From Clostridiales bacterium oral taxon 876 str. F0540 (GTDB lineage Bacteria; Bacillota; Clostridia; Clostridiales; Clostridiaceae), in NCBI GenBank assembly GCA_000466585.1, contig KE993462.1, positions 1 to 64,000 of the forward strand: a stretch of DNA of 64,000 nt. The letters run 5' to 3'. The position numbers and the translations under genes were made by a program. Shown here in pieces: positions 8,702 through 16,898 of this stretch; the first letter of the stretch is position 1; each line of letters starts with the position of its first letter. The notes beneath the pieces were generated by a model. It ran no database searches. It was not told the DNA's origin and was given only the letters and a program-made list of their open reading frames with translations.

Positions 8702-9061
8702 ATGGAGAATAATATAGAAATCTGTAACTGCCAAGAGATACATAGTGACTGCGTAAGCTGTGTTAAGGAAAGCATGCTCAAAGATGAGACTTTTACAGAG
8801 GTTTCTGAGCTTTTTAAGGTTTTTGGCGATTACACCAGAATAAAAATAATATATGCACTATTTAAAAAGGAACTTTGCGTTTGCGATATAGCCGAGGTAC
8901 TAAATATGAGTCAATCCTCCATATCGCACCAGCTTAGAGTTTTAAAAGCTGCAAGACTTGTTAAGTTTAGAAAAGAAGGCAAGGTTGTGTATTATTCCTT
9001 AGACGATGAACATGTTGGAAGCATTTTTAATGCCGGTCTTTCTCATGTAGAACATAAATAG
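8702..9061 (+). CDS. ArsR/SmtB-family metal-sensing repressor, CadC-like
   Basis: A 119-aa winged-helix repressor. The N-terminal tail carries a cysteine cluster (CNC, then CVSC) and the alpha-3 helix has ELCVCD. This is the Cys arrangement of the CadC alpha-3N sensor for Cd(II)/Pb(II)/Zn(II). The helix-turn-helix reads MSQSSISHQLRVLKAARLV. The ATG at 8702 is preceded by a TGAGGTG site; an upstream in-frame TTG overlaps that site and is unlikely to be the start. No cadA-type ATPase or other metal gene is adjacent, so its target probably lies elsewhere or is itself. It ends in a strong shared terminator. Confidence 0.88.
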   Translation: MENNIEICNCQEIHSDCVSCVKESMLKDETFTEVSELFKVFGDYTRIKIIYALFKKELCVCDIAEVLNMSQSSISHQLRVLKAARLVKFRKEGKVVYYSLDDEHVGSIFNAGLSHVEHK

Positions 9062-9089
9062 TGGAGAGCGATGCTCTCCACTATTTATG
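9053..9089. terminator. Bidirectional terminator between arsR-like gene and UPF0173 gene
   Basis: A perfect 17-bp inverted repeat with a 3-base loop (GAT) contains the stop codons of both convergent genes. Confidence 0.85.
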
Positions 9090-9723
9090 CTTTAAAATCT
9101 AAAATTTTAACTATATTTGTACCTTCGATTTTACCCTCAAGCTTTAAGGTGTTTCCATGAACCTTCTCGCCATTTTTCATGTGCAATAAAAAGGTTTCGG
9201 CTCCCTCTATTGGAATGCTTACAGCGGAGGTTTTGAAATGCATAGGTATTACAATTTTAGGATTTAGAAGTTTGCATACAGCAGTAGCTTCTTTGCCATC
9301 GATTGTGTAGTTCCCGCCTACTGGAATTAATAGCACATCAATCTCTCCAATTTGATCTGCATCATGAAGTGAAAGTACGTGGCCTAAATCCCCAAGGTGA
9401 CAAACTCTGTAGTCATCCATTTTGAATACATAAATAACATTTTCACCTCTTTTAGCTCCCTGAACATTGTCATGATAGGAAGGAATACCTTTAATGTCAA
9501 TATCACAGACATTAAAAAATCCAACCTTGTCAATAATTTTAGGCTCTCCAGTTATTTTTTCAGTATAATCATGATCGAAATGATGGTGACTTATTGTCAC
9601 TACGTCTGCATGACCTTCAAATATATTATAACCTACGGTGTCATCAAAAGGATCAGTAAGAAGAGTTCTGCCCTTGCTGTCTTTAATTAAAAAAGATGAA
9701 TGTCCAAGCCATGTTATTTCCAT
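9085..9723 (-). CDS. Metal-dependent hydrolase, UPF0173 metallo-beta-lactamase fold
   Basis: A 212-aa stand-alone metallo-beta-lactamase-fold protein. The N-terminal WLGHSSF motif (first conserved His) and SHHHFDHDY (the HxHxDH zinc motif, near residue 46) are intact. Downstream are HLGDLGH and IPMHFKT, which supply the remaining ligands. The family is widespread in Firmicutes, but its physiological substrate is not established. It is a monocistronic gene divergent from the PTS operon; the 257-base gap to the right holds the PTS regulatory sites. Confidence 0.88.
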   Translation of the reverse strand: MEITWLGHSSFLIKDSKGRTLLTDPFDDTVGYNIFEGHADVVTISHHHFDHDYTEKITGEPKIIDKVGFFNVCDIDIKGIPSYHDNVQGAKRGENVIYVFKMDDYRVCHLGDLGHVLSLHDADQIGEIDVLLIPVGGNYTIDGKEATAVCKLLNPKIVIPMHFKTSAVSIPIEGAETFLLHMKNGEKVHGNTLKLEGKIEGTNIVKILDFKA

Positions 9724-9815
9724 ATGTTACACTCCTTTGTGGATTGGATTTTGGATAATATCAAATATATTATACCCTAAAACGTAATATCATAACTTAT
9801 TACTTTTTAAAAAAT

Positions 9816-9883
9816 AGTGTATCAAAATAGTATCAAATTTATAATTGAAATAGTGTATCAAATAATATATGCTGTGACACACT
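9816..9883. promoter_or_regulatory. Upstream activator sites for the sigma-54 PTS operon
   Basis: AGTGTATCAAA occurs twice (9816-9826 and 9852-9862). The second copy forms an inverted repeat with TGACACACT (9875-9883): 9-bp half-sites, one mismatch, centres about 23 bases apart. The sites lie 36-100 bases upstream of the -24 element, where a hexameric activator of the LevR type would bind. The encoded activator is the 892-aa protein at 12379. Confidence 0.55.
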
Positions 9884-9918
9884 AATGTAAACTATTTAAA
9901 AATAAAGGCTTTAAAAAT

Positions 9919-9935
9919 TTGGCATGGTATTTGCT
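9919..9935 (+). promoter_or_regulatory. Sigma-54 (-24/-12) promoter
   Basis: TTGGCATGGTATTTGCT matches the YTGGCACG-N4-TTGCW consensus at all but one position, with GG and GC 12 bases apart. It lies 46 bases before the IIB start codon. The presence of a sigma-54 activator gene in the same operon supports it. Confidence 0.85.
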
Positions 9936-9980
9936 ATTAGTTATAGTGTAAGAAATTATTATTAATAGGAGGAATCATAT

Positions 9981-10289
9981 ATGAAGGTTTTAATGGTATG
10001 TTCTGGTGGAATGTCAAGTGCTATAGTAGTTAAGGCTATAAAGCAAGAAGCAGATAAAAAAGGTTTTCCTCTAGAAATAAAAGCAGTTGGTACCGGAGAA
10101 TTTGAGGACGAGCTTAAGACTGGAGGTTACGATTTAGCTATAGTTGCACCACAGGTTAAGCATAGAATGGCAGTGTTTACAGAACAGGCGAATGCAGCAA
10201 AAGTACCAGTAGAGTTAATTGTACCAATGGGATATACTCCGATAGGAGCACCAAAGGTATTAGATCAAATTAAAAAATATGCTAAATAA
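9981..10289 (+). CDS. PTS lactose/cellobiose-family IIB component
   Basis: A 102-aa cytosolic phosphocarrier that passes phosphate from IIA to the incoming sugar. The N-terminal strand-loop MVCSGGMSSA contains the phosphorylated Cys7 in the P-loop-like motif of CelA/ChbB proteins. It is first in a sigma-54-controlled operon with IIC, IIA, a small membrane protein, the activator and a MupG-like hydrolase. The family covers cellobiose, chitobiose and lactose carriers; the MupG-like gene downstream suggests a beta-linked amino-sugar disaccharide, which is inference. Confidence 0.92.
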   Translation: MKVLMVCSGGMSSAIVVKAIKQEADKKGFPLEIKAVGTGEFEDELKTGGYDLAIVAPQVKHRMAVFTEQANAAKVPVELIVPMGYTPIGAPKVLDQIKKYAK

Positions 10290-10312
10290 AAAATTATAAG
10301 GAGGGTTCTTTT

Positions 10313-11620
10313 ATGGAATTATTTTTAAAATGGATAGAAGAAAAATTTATGCCTCCAATGGCTAGACTATCCGAACAAAGACACTTAAGAGCTATCAGAG
10401 ATGGAGTTATCTCTACGCTATCATTAATTATTGTAGGTTCATTCTTCCTAATTATTGCACAGCCTCCTGTAAAAGCTTGGGCAGATGCAATAGCACCAAA
10501 TGTTGGAAAATTAATGGTGCCATACAGATTAACAATGGGACTAATGTCGCTTTATGCAGCTTATGGTATGGGATTTAGCTTAGCTAAATCTTATAAGCTT
10601 GACGGGGTGAGCGGTGGAGTACTTTCGCTAGCAGCATTTCTATTAGCTACAATACCAGTAAATATCGATGCCTTTATTACTGCAGCCGGTAAAGCCGGAG
10701 TTAAGGGCGGAGCTCCAATGGGTTGGGTACTTCCAATGGCTAACCTCGGCGGTGCAGGTATGTTTGTAGCTATTATAGCTATGATATTTGCGGTTGAAAC
10801 TCTAAGATTACTTAAAAAGTATAATGTTACAATAAAAATGCCTGAACAGGTTCCAGAGTCAGTTTCAAGATCCTTTGAAGCATTAATACCAGCAGCAGTT
10901 ATTATTACAGTTGTTTGGTTTATAAGAGTATGGTTAAATTTTGACATTCAAACAGCAATAATGAATATATTTAAGCCTGTAGTTAATCTAGCAGGAAATA
11001 GCCTTGGAGGAGTTTTAGTACCAGTAATATTTATTACTGTACTTTGGTCAGCCGGTATACATGGTATGTCAGTTATTGGTTCCATAGTAAGACCTGTGTG
11101 GCTTGTATTACTTGATGCGAATACTGCAGCAGTAGCAGCAGGACAACCTCTTCCAAACATTGCTCCAGAACCATTCTTCCAATGGTTCATATGGATAGGT
11201 GGAGCGGGAGCTACATTAAGCTTAGCAATATTAATGTGTTTCTCTAAATCAGAATATCTAAAGAGAGTTGGAAGATTCTCAATAATACCTGGAATATTCA
11301 ATATAAACGAACCTTTAATATTTGGTACACCACTTGTTATGAATCCAATACTAGCAATACCATTCATAATTGGACCAGTTGTAGCAGCTATAATAGCTTA
11401 TGCAGCAACTGCAGCAGGACTTGTTGCTAAAGTATCGGTTATAGCTCCATGGACTTTACCTGCACCAATAGGAGCAATGTTTGCTACAGGAGGAGACTGG
11501 AGAGCAGCTGTTCTTGTACTTGTAAATATTGCTGTTGTTTCAGTAATCTACTATCCTTTCTTTAAAGCTTATGAAAAGAAAATGATAAAAGAAGAACAGG
11601 AAGCAAATGAAGCAGCTTAA
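10313..11620 (+). CDS. PTS lactose/cellobiose-family IIC permease
   Basis: A 435-aa membrane permease with about ten hydrophobic segments, forming the sugar channel of the PTS. The family features are the N-terminal FMPPMARLSEQRHLRAIRDG segment and the conserved NINEPLIFGTP motif near residue 328, which contains the substrate-binding Glu. It starts 23 bases after IIB with a strong AAGGAGGG site. A hairpin follows its stop codon before the IIA gene, which may reduce or stabilise downstream expression. Confidence 0.93.
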   Translation: MELFLKWIEEKFMPPMARLSEQRHLRAIRDGVISTLSLIIVGSFFLIIAQPPVKAWADAIAPNVGKLMVPYRLTMGLMSLYAAYGMGFSLAKSYKLDGVSGGVLSLAAFLLATIPVNIDAFITAAGKAGVKGGAPMGWVLPMANLGGAGMFVAIIAMIFAVETLRLLKKYNVTIKMPEQVPESVSRSFEALIPAAVIITVVWFIRVWLNFDIQTAIMNIFKPVVNLAGNSLGGVLVPVIFITVLWSAGIHGMSVIGSIVRPVWLVLLDANTAAVAAGQPLPNIAPEPFFQWFIWIGGAGATLSLAILMCFSKSEYLKRVGRFSIIPGIFNINEPLIFGTPLVMNPILAIPFIIGPVVAAIIAYAATAAGLVAKVSVIAPWTLPAPIGAMFATGGDWRAAVLVLVNIAVVSVIYYPFFKAYEKKMIKEEQEANEAA

Positions 11621-11644
11621 TATACTGTAATTTTATAAAAGTGA

Positions 11645-11681
11645 AATAGCACCGATGGATTATTTTAACCGCGGTGCTATT
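11645..11681 (+). promoter_or_regulatory. Intra-operon hairpin between IIC and IIA
   Basis: AATAGCACCG (11645-11654) pairs with CGGTGCTATT (11672-11681), a 10-bp perfect stem with a 17-base loop. No U-run follows, so it is more likely an mRNA-processing or stability element than a terminator. Confidence 0.5.
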
Positions 11682-11727
11682 ATAAATTGAATGTTATTGG
11701 ATAAATGATATAATGGAGGAATTGACA

Positions 11728-12039
11728 ATGAATATGGAACTTGAAATATTTGAAATAATATCACATGGCGGGGATGCAAGAGGTTTTGCTTACGAGGCGT
11801 TAAAAGCTGCAAGAAAAAATGATATGAAAAAAGCTGATGAACTTTTAGTAAAAGCTCAAGAGGAGTTAGATTTGGCTCACAATACACAAACAAAGCTTAT
11901 ACAAGCTGAACTAAATGGCGAGGATTTAAAAATGTCACTTCTTATGGTTCATGCTCAGGATCAGCTTATGACTGCGATTTCTGAAAAGAATCTTATTGAG
12001 CAGATGGTAGAAATGCTAAAAATAATATATTCTAAATAA
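11728..12039 (+). CDS. PTS lactose/cellobiose-family IIA component
   Basis: A 103-aa helical trimer-type IIA protein. Conserved landmarks are SHGGDARGFAYEAL near the N-terminus and the phosphorylation site VHAQDQLM, with His75 and the metal-binding Asp78 of the trimer core. The ATG at 11728 is chosen because the GGAGGA site lies 7 bases upstream; the earlier in-frame ATG at 11713 overlaps that site. It is third in the operon and is followed closely by the small membrane protein gene. Confidence 0.92.
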   Translation: MNMELEIFEIISHGGDARGFAYEALKAARKNDMKKADELLVKAQEELDLAHNTQTKLIQAELNGEDLKMSLLMVHAQDQLMTAISEKNLIEQMVEMLKIIYSK

Positions 12040-12054
12040 AGAGGGTGAAAGTAA

Positions 12055-12360
12055 ATGCTTTCAAAAATTTTATATATAATGTTTTTAATAATATTGCTTT
12101 TAGCATCTGTTGCATTAACTAAGTTCTTGATGAAAAAGGTTAAGCTTAACAGATGGGTTATTGCATGTGCGGCTCCATTTGTGTTAATAATACCATCGTT
12201 CCTATTTGAAAATATGAGTGCCACAGTTTGGAATATACTTTCCGTTATATTTGCGGTTATGTGCATAATGTTTTTTGAAATAACCAGAACAAAACTTGAG
12301 AGAAATGAAATTAAAGGTATAGTTAACTATAGTGATACAGATTATAAAAAGAAAAAGTAA
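12055..12360 (+). CDS. Small membrane protein of unknown function in the PTS operon
   Basis: A 101-aa protein with three predicted membrane segments (roughly residues 4-24, 34-49 and 57-76) and a positively charged C-terminal tail (DYKKKK). I do not recognise the family. It lies 15 bases after IIA and 18 bases before the activator gene, so it is co-transcribed. A role in sugar transport or signalling to the activator is possible but only inferred from position. Confidence 0.7.
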   Translation: MLSKILYIMFLIILLLASVALTKFLMKKVKLNRWVIACAAPFVLIIPSFLFENMSATVWNILSVIFAVMCIMFFEITRTKLERNEIKGIVNYSDTDYKKKK

Positions 12361-12378
12361 TTTAGGGTGTGATTATTT

Positions 12379-15057
12379 ATGAGGTACAAGATAGTCTATG
12401 AGACACTCAAAAAATTGTGTTTAAAGCAGCTAAAGGAAGATGGCAACATAAAAGGTTTTAGTGCAGAGGATATTGCATTGAAGCTTGATATGCATAGAAG
12501 CAATGTAGCCAGAGAATTTGGAAAACTGTATAAAGAAGGTATAATAGATAAAAGTGACGGCAGGCCTGTTTTATATTTTATTAAGGATACAGAAAGAGAA
12601 GAAAAAGTAAGCGGAAATACAAATATTTCTCCTGAAAAGCCTTCTATTTTCGATAACATAATCGGAAAAGATTTGAGTTTGAAACATCCTATAGCTTTAG
12701 CAAAGGCTGCTATAGTATATCCTCCTAGAGGACTTCATACTCTTATAGTAGGAGAAACAGGGGTAGGAAAATCATACTTTGCCAAGTGTATGTTTAAGTA
12801 TGCCTTAGAGGTTAATATAATTAAAGCCAGCAGTAGATTTGCCATTTTTAACTGTGCAGACTATGCAAATAATCCTCAGCTTTTAGTATCCCACCTATTT
12901 GGGGTGAAAAAAGGCGCCTACACAGGAGCTAATGAAGATAGGGAAGGAATTATTGAAAAAGCCAGAGACGGCATTTTGTTTTTAGACGAGGTTCACAGAT
13001 TACCTCCTGAGGGTCAGGAAATGCTGTTTACTCTTATAGATGAAGGAAAGTATATGCCGCTTGGAAGCACAAAGGAAATAGGCATAAATGTTATGATAAT
13101 ATGTGCTACTACAGAAAACATAGACTCTTCTTTACTAAAAACCTTTACTAGAAGAATACCGGTTACTATATCTCTTCCAAGTCTTCGTGAAAGAACAAGT
13201 GATGAAAGACTTAACTTAATAAAGGCCTTTTTTCAAGAAGAATCAAAAAGGATTGGAAAGAAAATAGAAGTTAATGAAGATGCTTTAACAGCAATATTAA
13301 ATTACGAATGTCCTAATAACATTGGTGAGCTAAAAAGCAGTATTCAGATTGCAAGTGCTAAAGCTTTTCTAAGAAGTATGTTCAAAAATGAAGCAGTTAA
13401 AATTCAGCTTGAGGATTTTTCAAATGAAGTTAGAGCTGGACTTTTATTGACTAAGAAAATAAAAGGGAATAACTTGAAACTTAATATAAGAGGAAATGAA
13501 GAAATTGCCGATGATGGAGTAGAGGATAAGTACAGCTTATCCGAAAATATATATGAATTCATAGAGACGAGGACAGAAAACTTAAAAAATAGAGGTTTAG
13601 ACGAAGATACAATTAAAAACAAAATATCCAATGAAGTTGAAAGTTTCATAAATAACTATCTTTTAAGTATTAATAATCATCAAAGAGAAGATGACATAAA
13701 AAGAATAGTTAATAATGATTTATATAACTTTTTAAATAGTTTTATGTATTTGGCAGAATATAGGCTCAAAAGAAAAATAACGAAAAATACTTTTTTAGGA
13801 TTATTAATTCATATCGATACTTTTTTAGGCAGAATAAGAGAAAATAGAATTATTGAAAATCCTAAGATAGATGAAATAAGGAAAAAATATTCTGAGGAAT
13901 TTAAGTTAGCTATGATTTTGGCAGAAAAGCTTGAAGAGAAGTATGATGTAGCTGTGCCGATGGACGAAATAGGTTTTATAACTATGTTCTTTGCTGCAGA
14001 TGTGGAAGAAGTAAATGGAAGAGTAGGAGTTATAGTTGCAATGCATGGAAACAGTACTGCTTCCTCAATGGCAGAGGTAACAAATCAGCTTCTAAACACA
14101 AATCATGCTCTAGGATTTGATATGCCGCTTTCCATGAAACCTGACACAGCTCTTGAAAAAATTGAAGAACTTGTTAAGGAAAGAAATGAAGGTATGGGAG
14201 TAATACTTTTAGTTGATATGGGTTCACTTAAATTCTTTGATAAAATAATAAAGAATAATACAGGTATAGAAGTCAGAGCAGTCGATATGGCTACCACTGC
14301 TACTGTTATTGAAGCTGCAAGAAAGGCTCTGATGAATACAAGCCTTGATGAGATCGTAAAATCTGTAGATTTGGAAAGCAGATTTTTAGGAAGTTTTTTA
14401 GAGGAAAATATAAAGCCTAAAAAGGATGTTATAATAACAGCCTGCTCAACGGGAGAAGGAACGGCTCAAAAAATAAAAGAAATTATATATAGTAAGTTTG
14501 ATAAAGAAAAGTATGAGGTAATAAATCTAAGTATAAGAGATGAACAGGAATTTAAAAAAGCCGTTGAAGATATAAGAAAAGATTCAAAAATAGTGGCCAT
14601 AATTAGCGCCTTTAATTTAAATATTGAAGGTATAGATTATATATCTATGGATAAATTCTTCAAGGATTTCATGGGTGAAAACTTTGAGGAAAATATAAAA
14701 GATGAAATGCTTATACAAAATATAAAAATTGTTTATAAAGATTATTTAGAGCTTAAGCAGTATGACTTTATAATAAACAGCTTAGTAGAAATTATTTCAA
14801 CTATAAAATATGTTTTTGAGATTCATATTGACAGTGAAAAACTGCAGGGGCTTTTAATGCATATGGGCTGCTTGATTCAAAAGCTTATTAATAAAGAAGA
14901 GACAAGTACCTGCAAGAATTTAACTATTATATTATCGAGAAATCAAGATATATTTAAATATTTACAGGAATCGCTCAACAACATGGAAGAAAAGCTTGAT
15001 ATAAGATTTAGCGAGGATGATTTAGCAAATATAGTGGAGATACTTATTAATTTGTAA
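12379..15057 (+). CDS. LevR-type sigma-54 transcriptional activator with PRD domains
   Basis: An 892-aa PTS-controlled activator. An N-terminal helix-turn-helix (about residues 20-60) is followed by an AAA+ domain: Walker A GETGVGKS (125-132), the sigma-54-contact GAYTGA loop (179-184) and Walker B FLDEVH near 201-206. Then come PRD1 (LLIHIDTFLGRI near residue 477), an EIIA-Man-like domain (VAMHGNSTASS), an EIIB-like domain (ITACSTGEGTA) and PRD2 (LLMHMGCLIQKL). In this family phosphorylation of PRD and EII-like domains by HPr or the cognate EIIB switches activity. It very likely acts on the -24/-12 promoter at 9919. Being encoded inside the operon gives positive feedback. Confidence 0.93.
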   Translation: MRYKIVYETLKKLCLKQLKEDGNIKGFSAEDIALKLDMHRSNVAREFGKLYKEGIIDKSDGRPVLYFIKDTEREEKVSGNTNISPEKPSIFDNIIGKDLSLKHPIALAKAAIVYPPRGLHTLIVGETGVGKSYFAKCMFKYALEVNIIKASSRFAIFNCADYANNPQLLVSHLFGVKKGAYTGANEDREGIIEKARDGILFLDEVHRLPPEGQEMLFTLIDEGKYMPLGSTKEIGINVMIICATTENIDSSLLKTFTRRIPVTISLPSLRERTSDERLNLIKAFFQEESKRIGKKIEVNEDALTAILNYECPNNIGELKSSIQIASAKAFLRSMFKNEAVKIQLEDFSNEVRAGLLLTKKIKGNNLKLNIRGNEEIADDGVEDKYSLSENIYEFIETRTENLKNRGLDEDTIKNKISNEVESFINNYLLSINNHQREDDIKRIVNNDLYNFLNSFMYLAEYRLKRKITKNTFLGLLIHIDTFLGRIRENRIIENPKIDEIRKKYSEEFKLAMILAEKLEEKYDVAVPMDEIGFITMFFAADVEEVNGRVGVIVAMHGNSTASSMAEVTNQLLNTNHALGFDMPLSMKPDTALEKIEELVKERNEGMGVILLVDMGSLKFFDKIIKNNTGIEVRAVDMATTATVIEAARKALMNTSLDEIVKSVDLESRFLGSFLEENIKPKKDVIITACSTGEGTAQKIKEIIYSKFDKEKYEVINLSIRDEQEFKKAVEDIRKDSKIVAIISAFNLNIEGIDYISMDKFFKDFMGENFEENIKDEMLIQNIKIVYKDYLELKQYDFIINSLVEIISTIKYVFEIHIDSEKLQGLLMHMGCLIQKLINKEETSTCKNLTIILSRNQDIFKYLQESLNNMEEKLDIRFSEDDLANIVEILINL

Positions 15058-15077
15058 TCGAAAGGAAGTAAAAAAAT

Positions 15078-16166
15078 ATGAGACAGTTGGGAATATCAGT
15101 ATATTCGGGCCACGCATCTATGGAAGAAAATATAGCTTATTTAAGGCTTGCTGCAAAATATGGCTTTACCAGAGTTTTTACCTGCCTTTTGTCAGTAGAA
15201 GGTGACAAAGAAAAGATTGTAAAAGAATTTAAGGAAGTAATAGCCGAAGCTAATAAGCTGGGAATGCAGGTAATAGCTGATGTAAGTCCAAGGGTTTTTG
15301 GAGACCTTAAAATAAGTTATAGCGATTTATCCTTTTTTAACGACCTTGGAGCTTACGGAATAAGATTGGATTTAGGATATACTGGTTCAGAGGAATCACT
15401 TATGACCTTTAATCCTTATGGGTTAAATATAGAAATCAATATGAGCAACGGAACCAGATATCTAGAAAACATAATGAGCTACAAGCCAAATACTGAAAAA
15501 CTTTTAGGATGTCATAACTTTTATCCTCATAGATATTCTGGTTTAAGCTATGAGCATTTTATGTACTGCAGCAAACAGTTTAAACAGTTTGGTGTAAGAA
15601 CAGCTGCTTTTGTATCTTCAAATGATGCAACCTTCGGGCCTTGGCCTGTAAGAGAAGGGCTATGCACACTGGAAATGCATAGAGAAATGCCTGTTACAGC
15701 ACAGACAAAACATTTATTTGCAACAGGGATAATAGATGATGTTATAATAGCTAATGCCTTTGCATCAGAGAAAGAGCTCAAAGCTTTAAGCAATATAAAT
15801 AAAGAAAAATTAACCTTTGATGTTGTTCTTGAAGAAAGCATACCAGAGGTGGAAAAGAAAATAGTTTTAGAAGAGCTTCATTTTAATAGAGGTGATGTAT
15901 CTGAATACTTAATTCGCTCAACTCAAAGCAGAGTTAAATATAAAGGTCATGAATTTGTACCTTTTAATACACCTCACATCAAAAGAGGTGATATACTGAT
16001 TGATACTTCACTTTACGGTCATTATGCCGGTGAGCTTCAGTTAGCATTAAGGGATATGGAGAATTCAGGCAAAACAAATGTAGTTGGACATATTGTAGAG
16101 GAAGAGTTATTTCTTTTGGAATATATAGAAGCTTGGCAGAAGTTTGGATTAGTGGAAAGAAAATAA
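15078..16166 (+). CDS. MupG-family 6-phospho-N-acetylmuramidase (DUF871)
   Basis: A 362-aa protein of the DUF871/MupG family: an N-terminal TIM-barrel (residues 1 to about 240, MRQLGISVYSGHASMEEN at the start) and a C-terminal cyclophilin-like beta domain. The characterised member, S. aureus MupG, cleaves imported MurNAc-6-phosphate-GlcNAc. Here it is the last gene of the PTS operon, so it presumably hydrolyses the phosphodisaccharide delivered by the PTS; the exact substrate is inferred. The SD AAAGGAAG lies well placed. A strong terminator follows. Confidence 0.85.
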   Translation: MRQLGISVYSGHASMEENIAYLRLAAKYGFTRVFTCLLSVEGDKEKIVKEFKEVIAEANKLGMQVIADVSPRVFGDLKISYSDLSFFNDLGAYGIRLDLGYTGSEESLMTFNPYGLNIEINMSNGTRYLENIMSYKPNTEKLLGCHNFYPHRYSGLSYEHFMYCSKQFKQFGVRTAAFVSSNDATFGPWPVREGLCTLEMHREMPVTAQTKHLFATGIIDDVIIANAFASEKELKALSNINKEKLTFDVVLEESIPEVEKKIVLEELHFNRGDVSEYLIRSTQSRVKYKGHEFVPFNTPHIKRGDILIDTSLYGHYAGELQLALRDMENSGKTNVVGHIVEEELFLLEYIEAWQKFGLVERK

Positions 16167-16167
16167 T

Positions 16168-16207
16168 AAGAGCGGCTAACAGTATAGGTTAGCCGCTCTT
16201 ATTTTTA
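16168..16207 (+). terminator. Terminator of the PTS-mupG operon
   Basis: A perfect 13-bp G+C-rich stem (AAGAGCGGCTAAC with its complement) and a 7-base loop, followed by ATTTTTATTT. Confidence 0.9.
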
Positions 16208-16288
16208 TTTGATATTAGTAATGTAATATTTAATACTGTCATATGTATTTAGTATGTACAACTAAATATGCAGGCGGTGTATGAGAAA

Positions 16289-16876
16289 ATGGATAACATG
16301 TTTTATTATTACTTGGATAAAAGCTCTGGCATTCTATTAGTGTGTGATAGATTTTCTTATGCAGTTGGAGTGAATAGTGAAGGGGAAAGACTTACTATTG
16401 GAGGATGGGGCTCAAGGCTGATTGAAGATGGCAGTGAGTATTATATAGGATTAAGTGCTATAAAAGCTGCTATTTCTGAATATGAAATGCTGGGAGGCAA
16501 AACTCAGCTTACTGAAGCAATAAAAAATAGATTAAAAATAGAAAAGCTAAGTGAGCTTAAATATATTTTATATTATAAAACCCTAAATGATAAGAAAATA
16601 CAATCCTTAAGTAAAGAAGTTTTAAAATGTGCTAAACAAGGAGACCGAATAAGCTTGAATATTATAAATTCTGCTGCAGATAAGCTTTTTAATATGACAG
16701 ATATATTAATAAGAAGGCTAAGTATGTATGATAAAAAATATAATTTATGTTTGACAGGAAGCATAGTTAGTTTTGGCGAGTATATTACAAACCCGCTTTG
16801 TGATAAAATATATAATAGGTATGAAAATATAGAAGTTTTTACTCATAAAAATTATGCTGACAAAGGAATAATTTAA
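16289..16876 (+). pseudogene. Degenerate BadF/BadG-family amino-sugar kinase (MurK-like remnant)
   Basis: The 195-aa product aligns by eye with the C-terminal two thirds of N-acetylglucosamine/N-acetylmuramic acid kinases (VGVNSEGE, GGWG, EDGSEYYIG, then a helical lid and LTGSIV). The first 100 or so residues are absent, including the phosphate-binding DGGGTKT loop. The second ATP-binding motif, normally GTGS, reads CDRFS. The C-terminus stops before the usual final helix. It therefore cannot be a normal kinase and is either decaying or reused for another role. It lies just past the terminator of the operon containing a MupG-like enzyme, the expected partner in muropeptide-sugar recycling. 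ATG 16289 fits the GGCGGTG site; ATG 16268 is the alternative. Confidence 0.65.
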
Positions 16877-16898
16877 GCTTTAGAAAGGAGATAAACAT

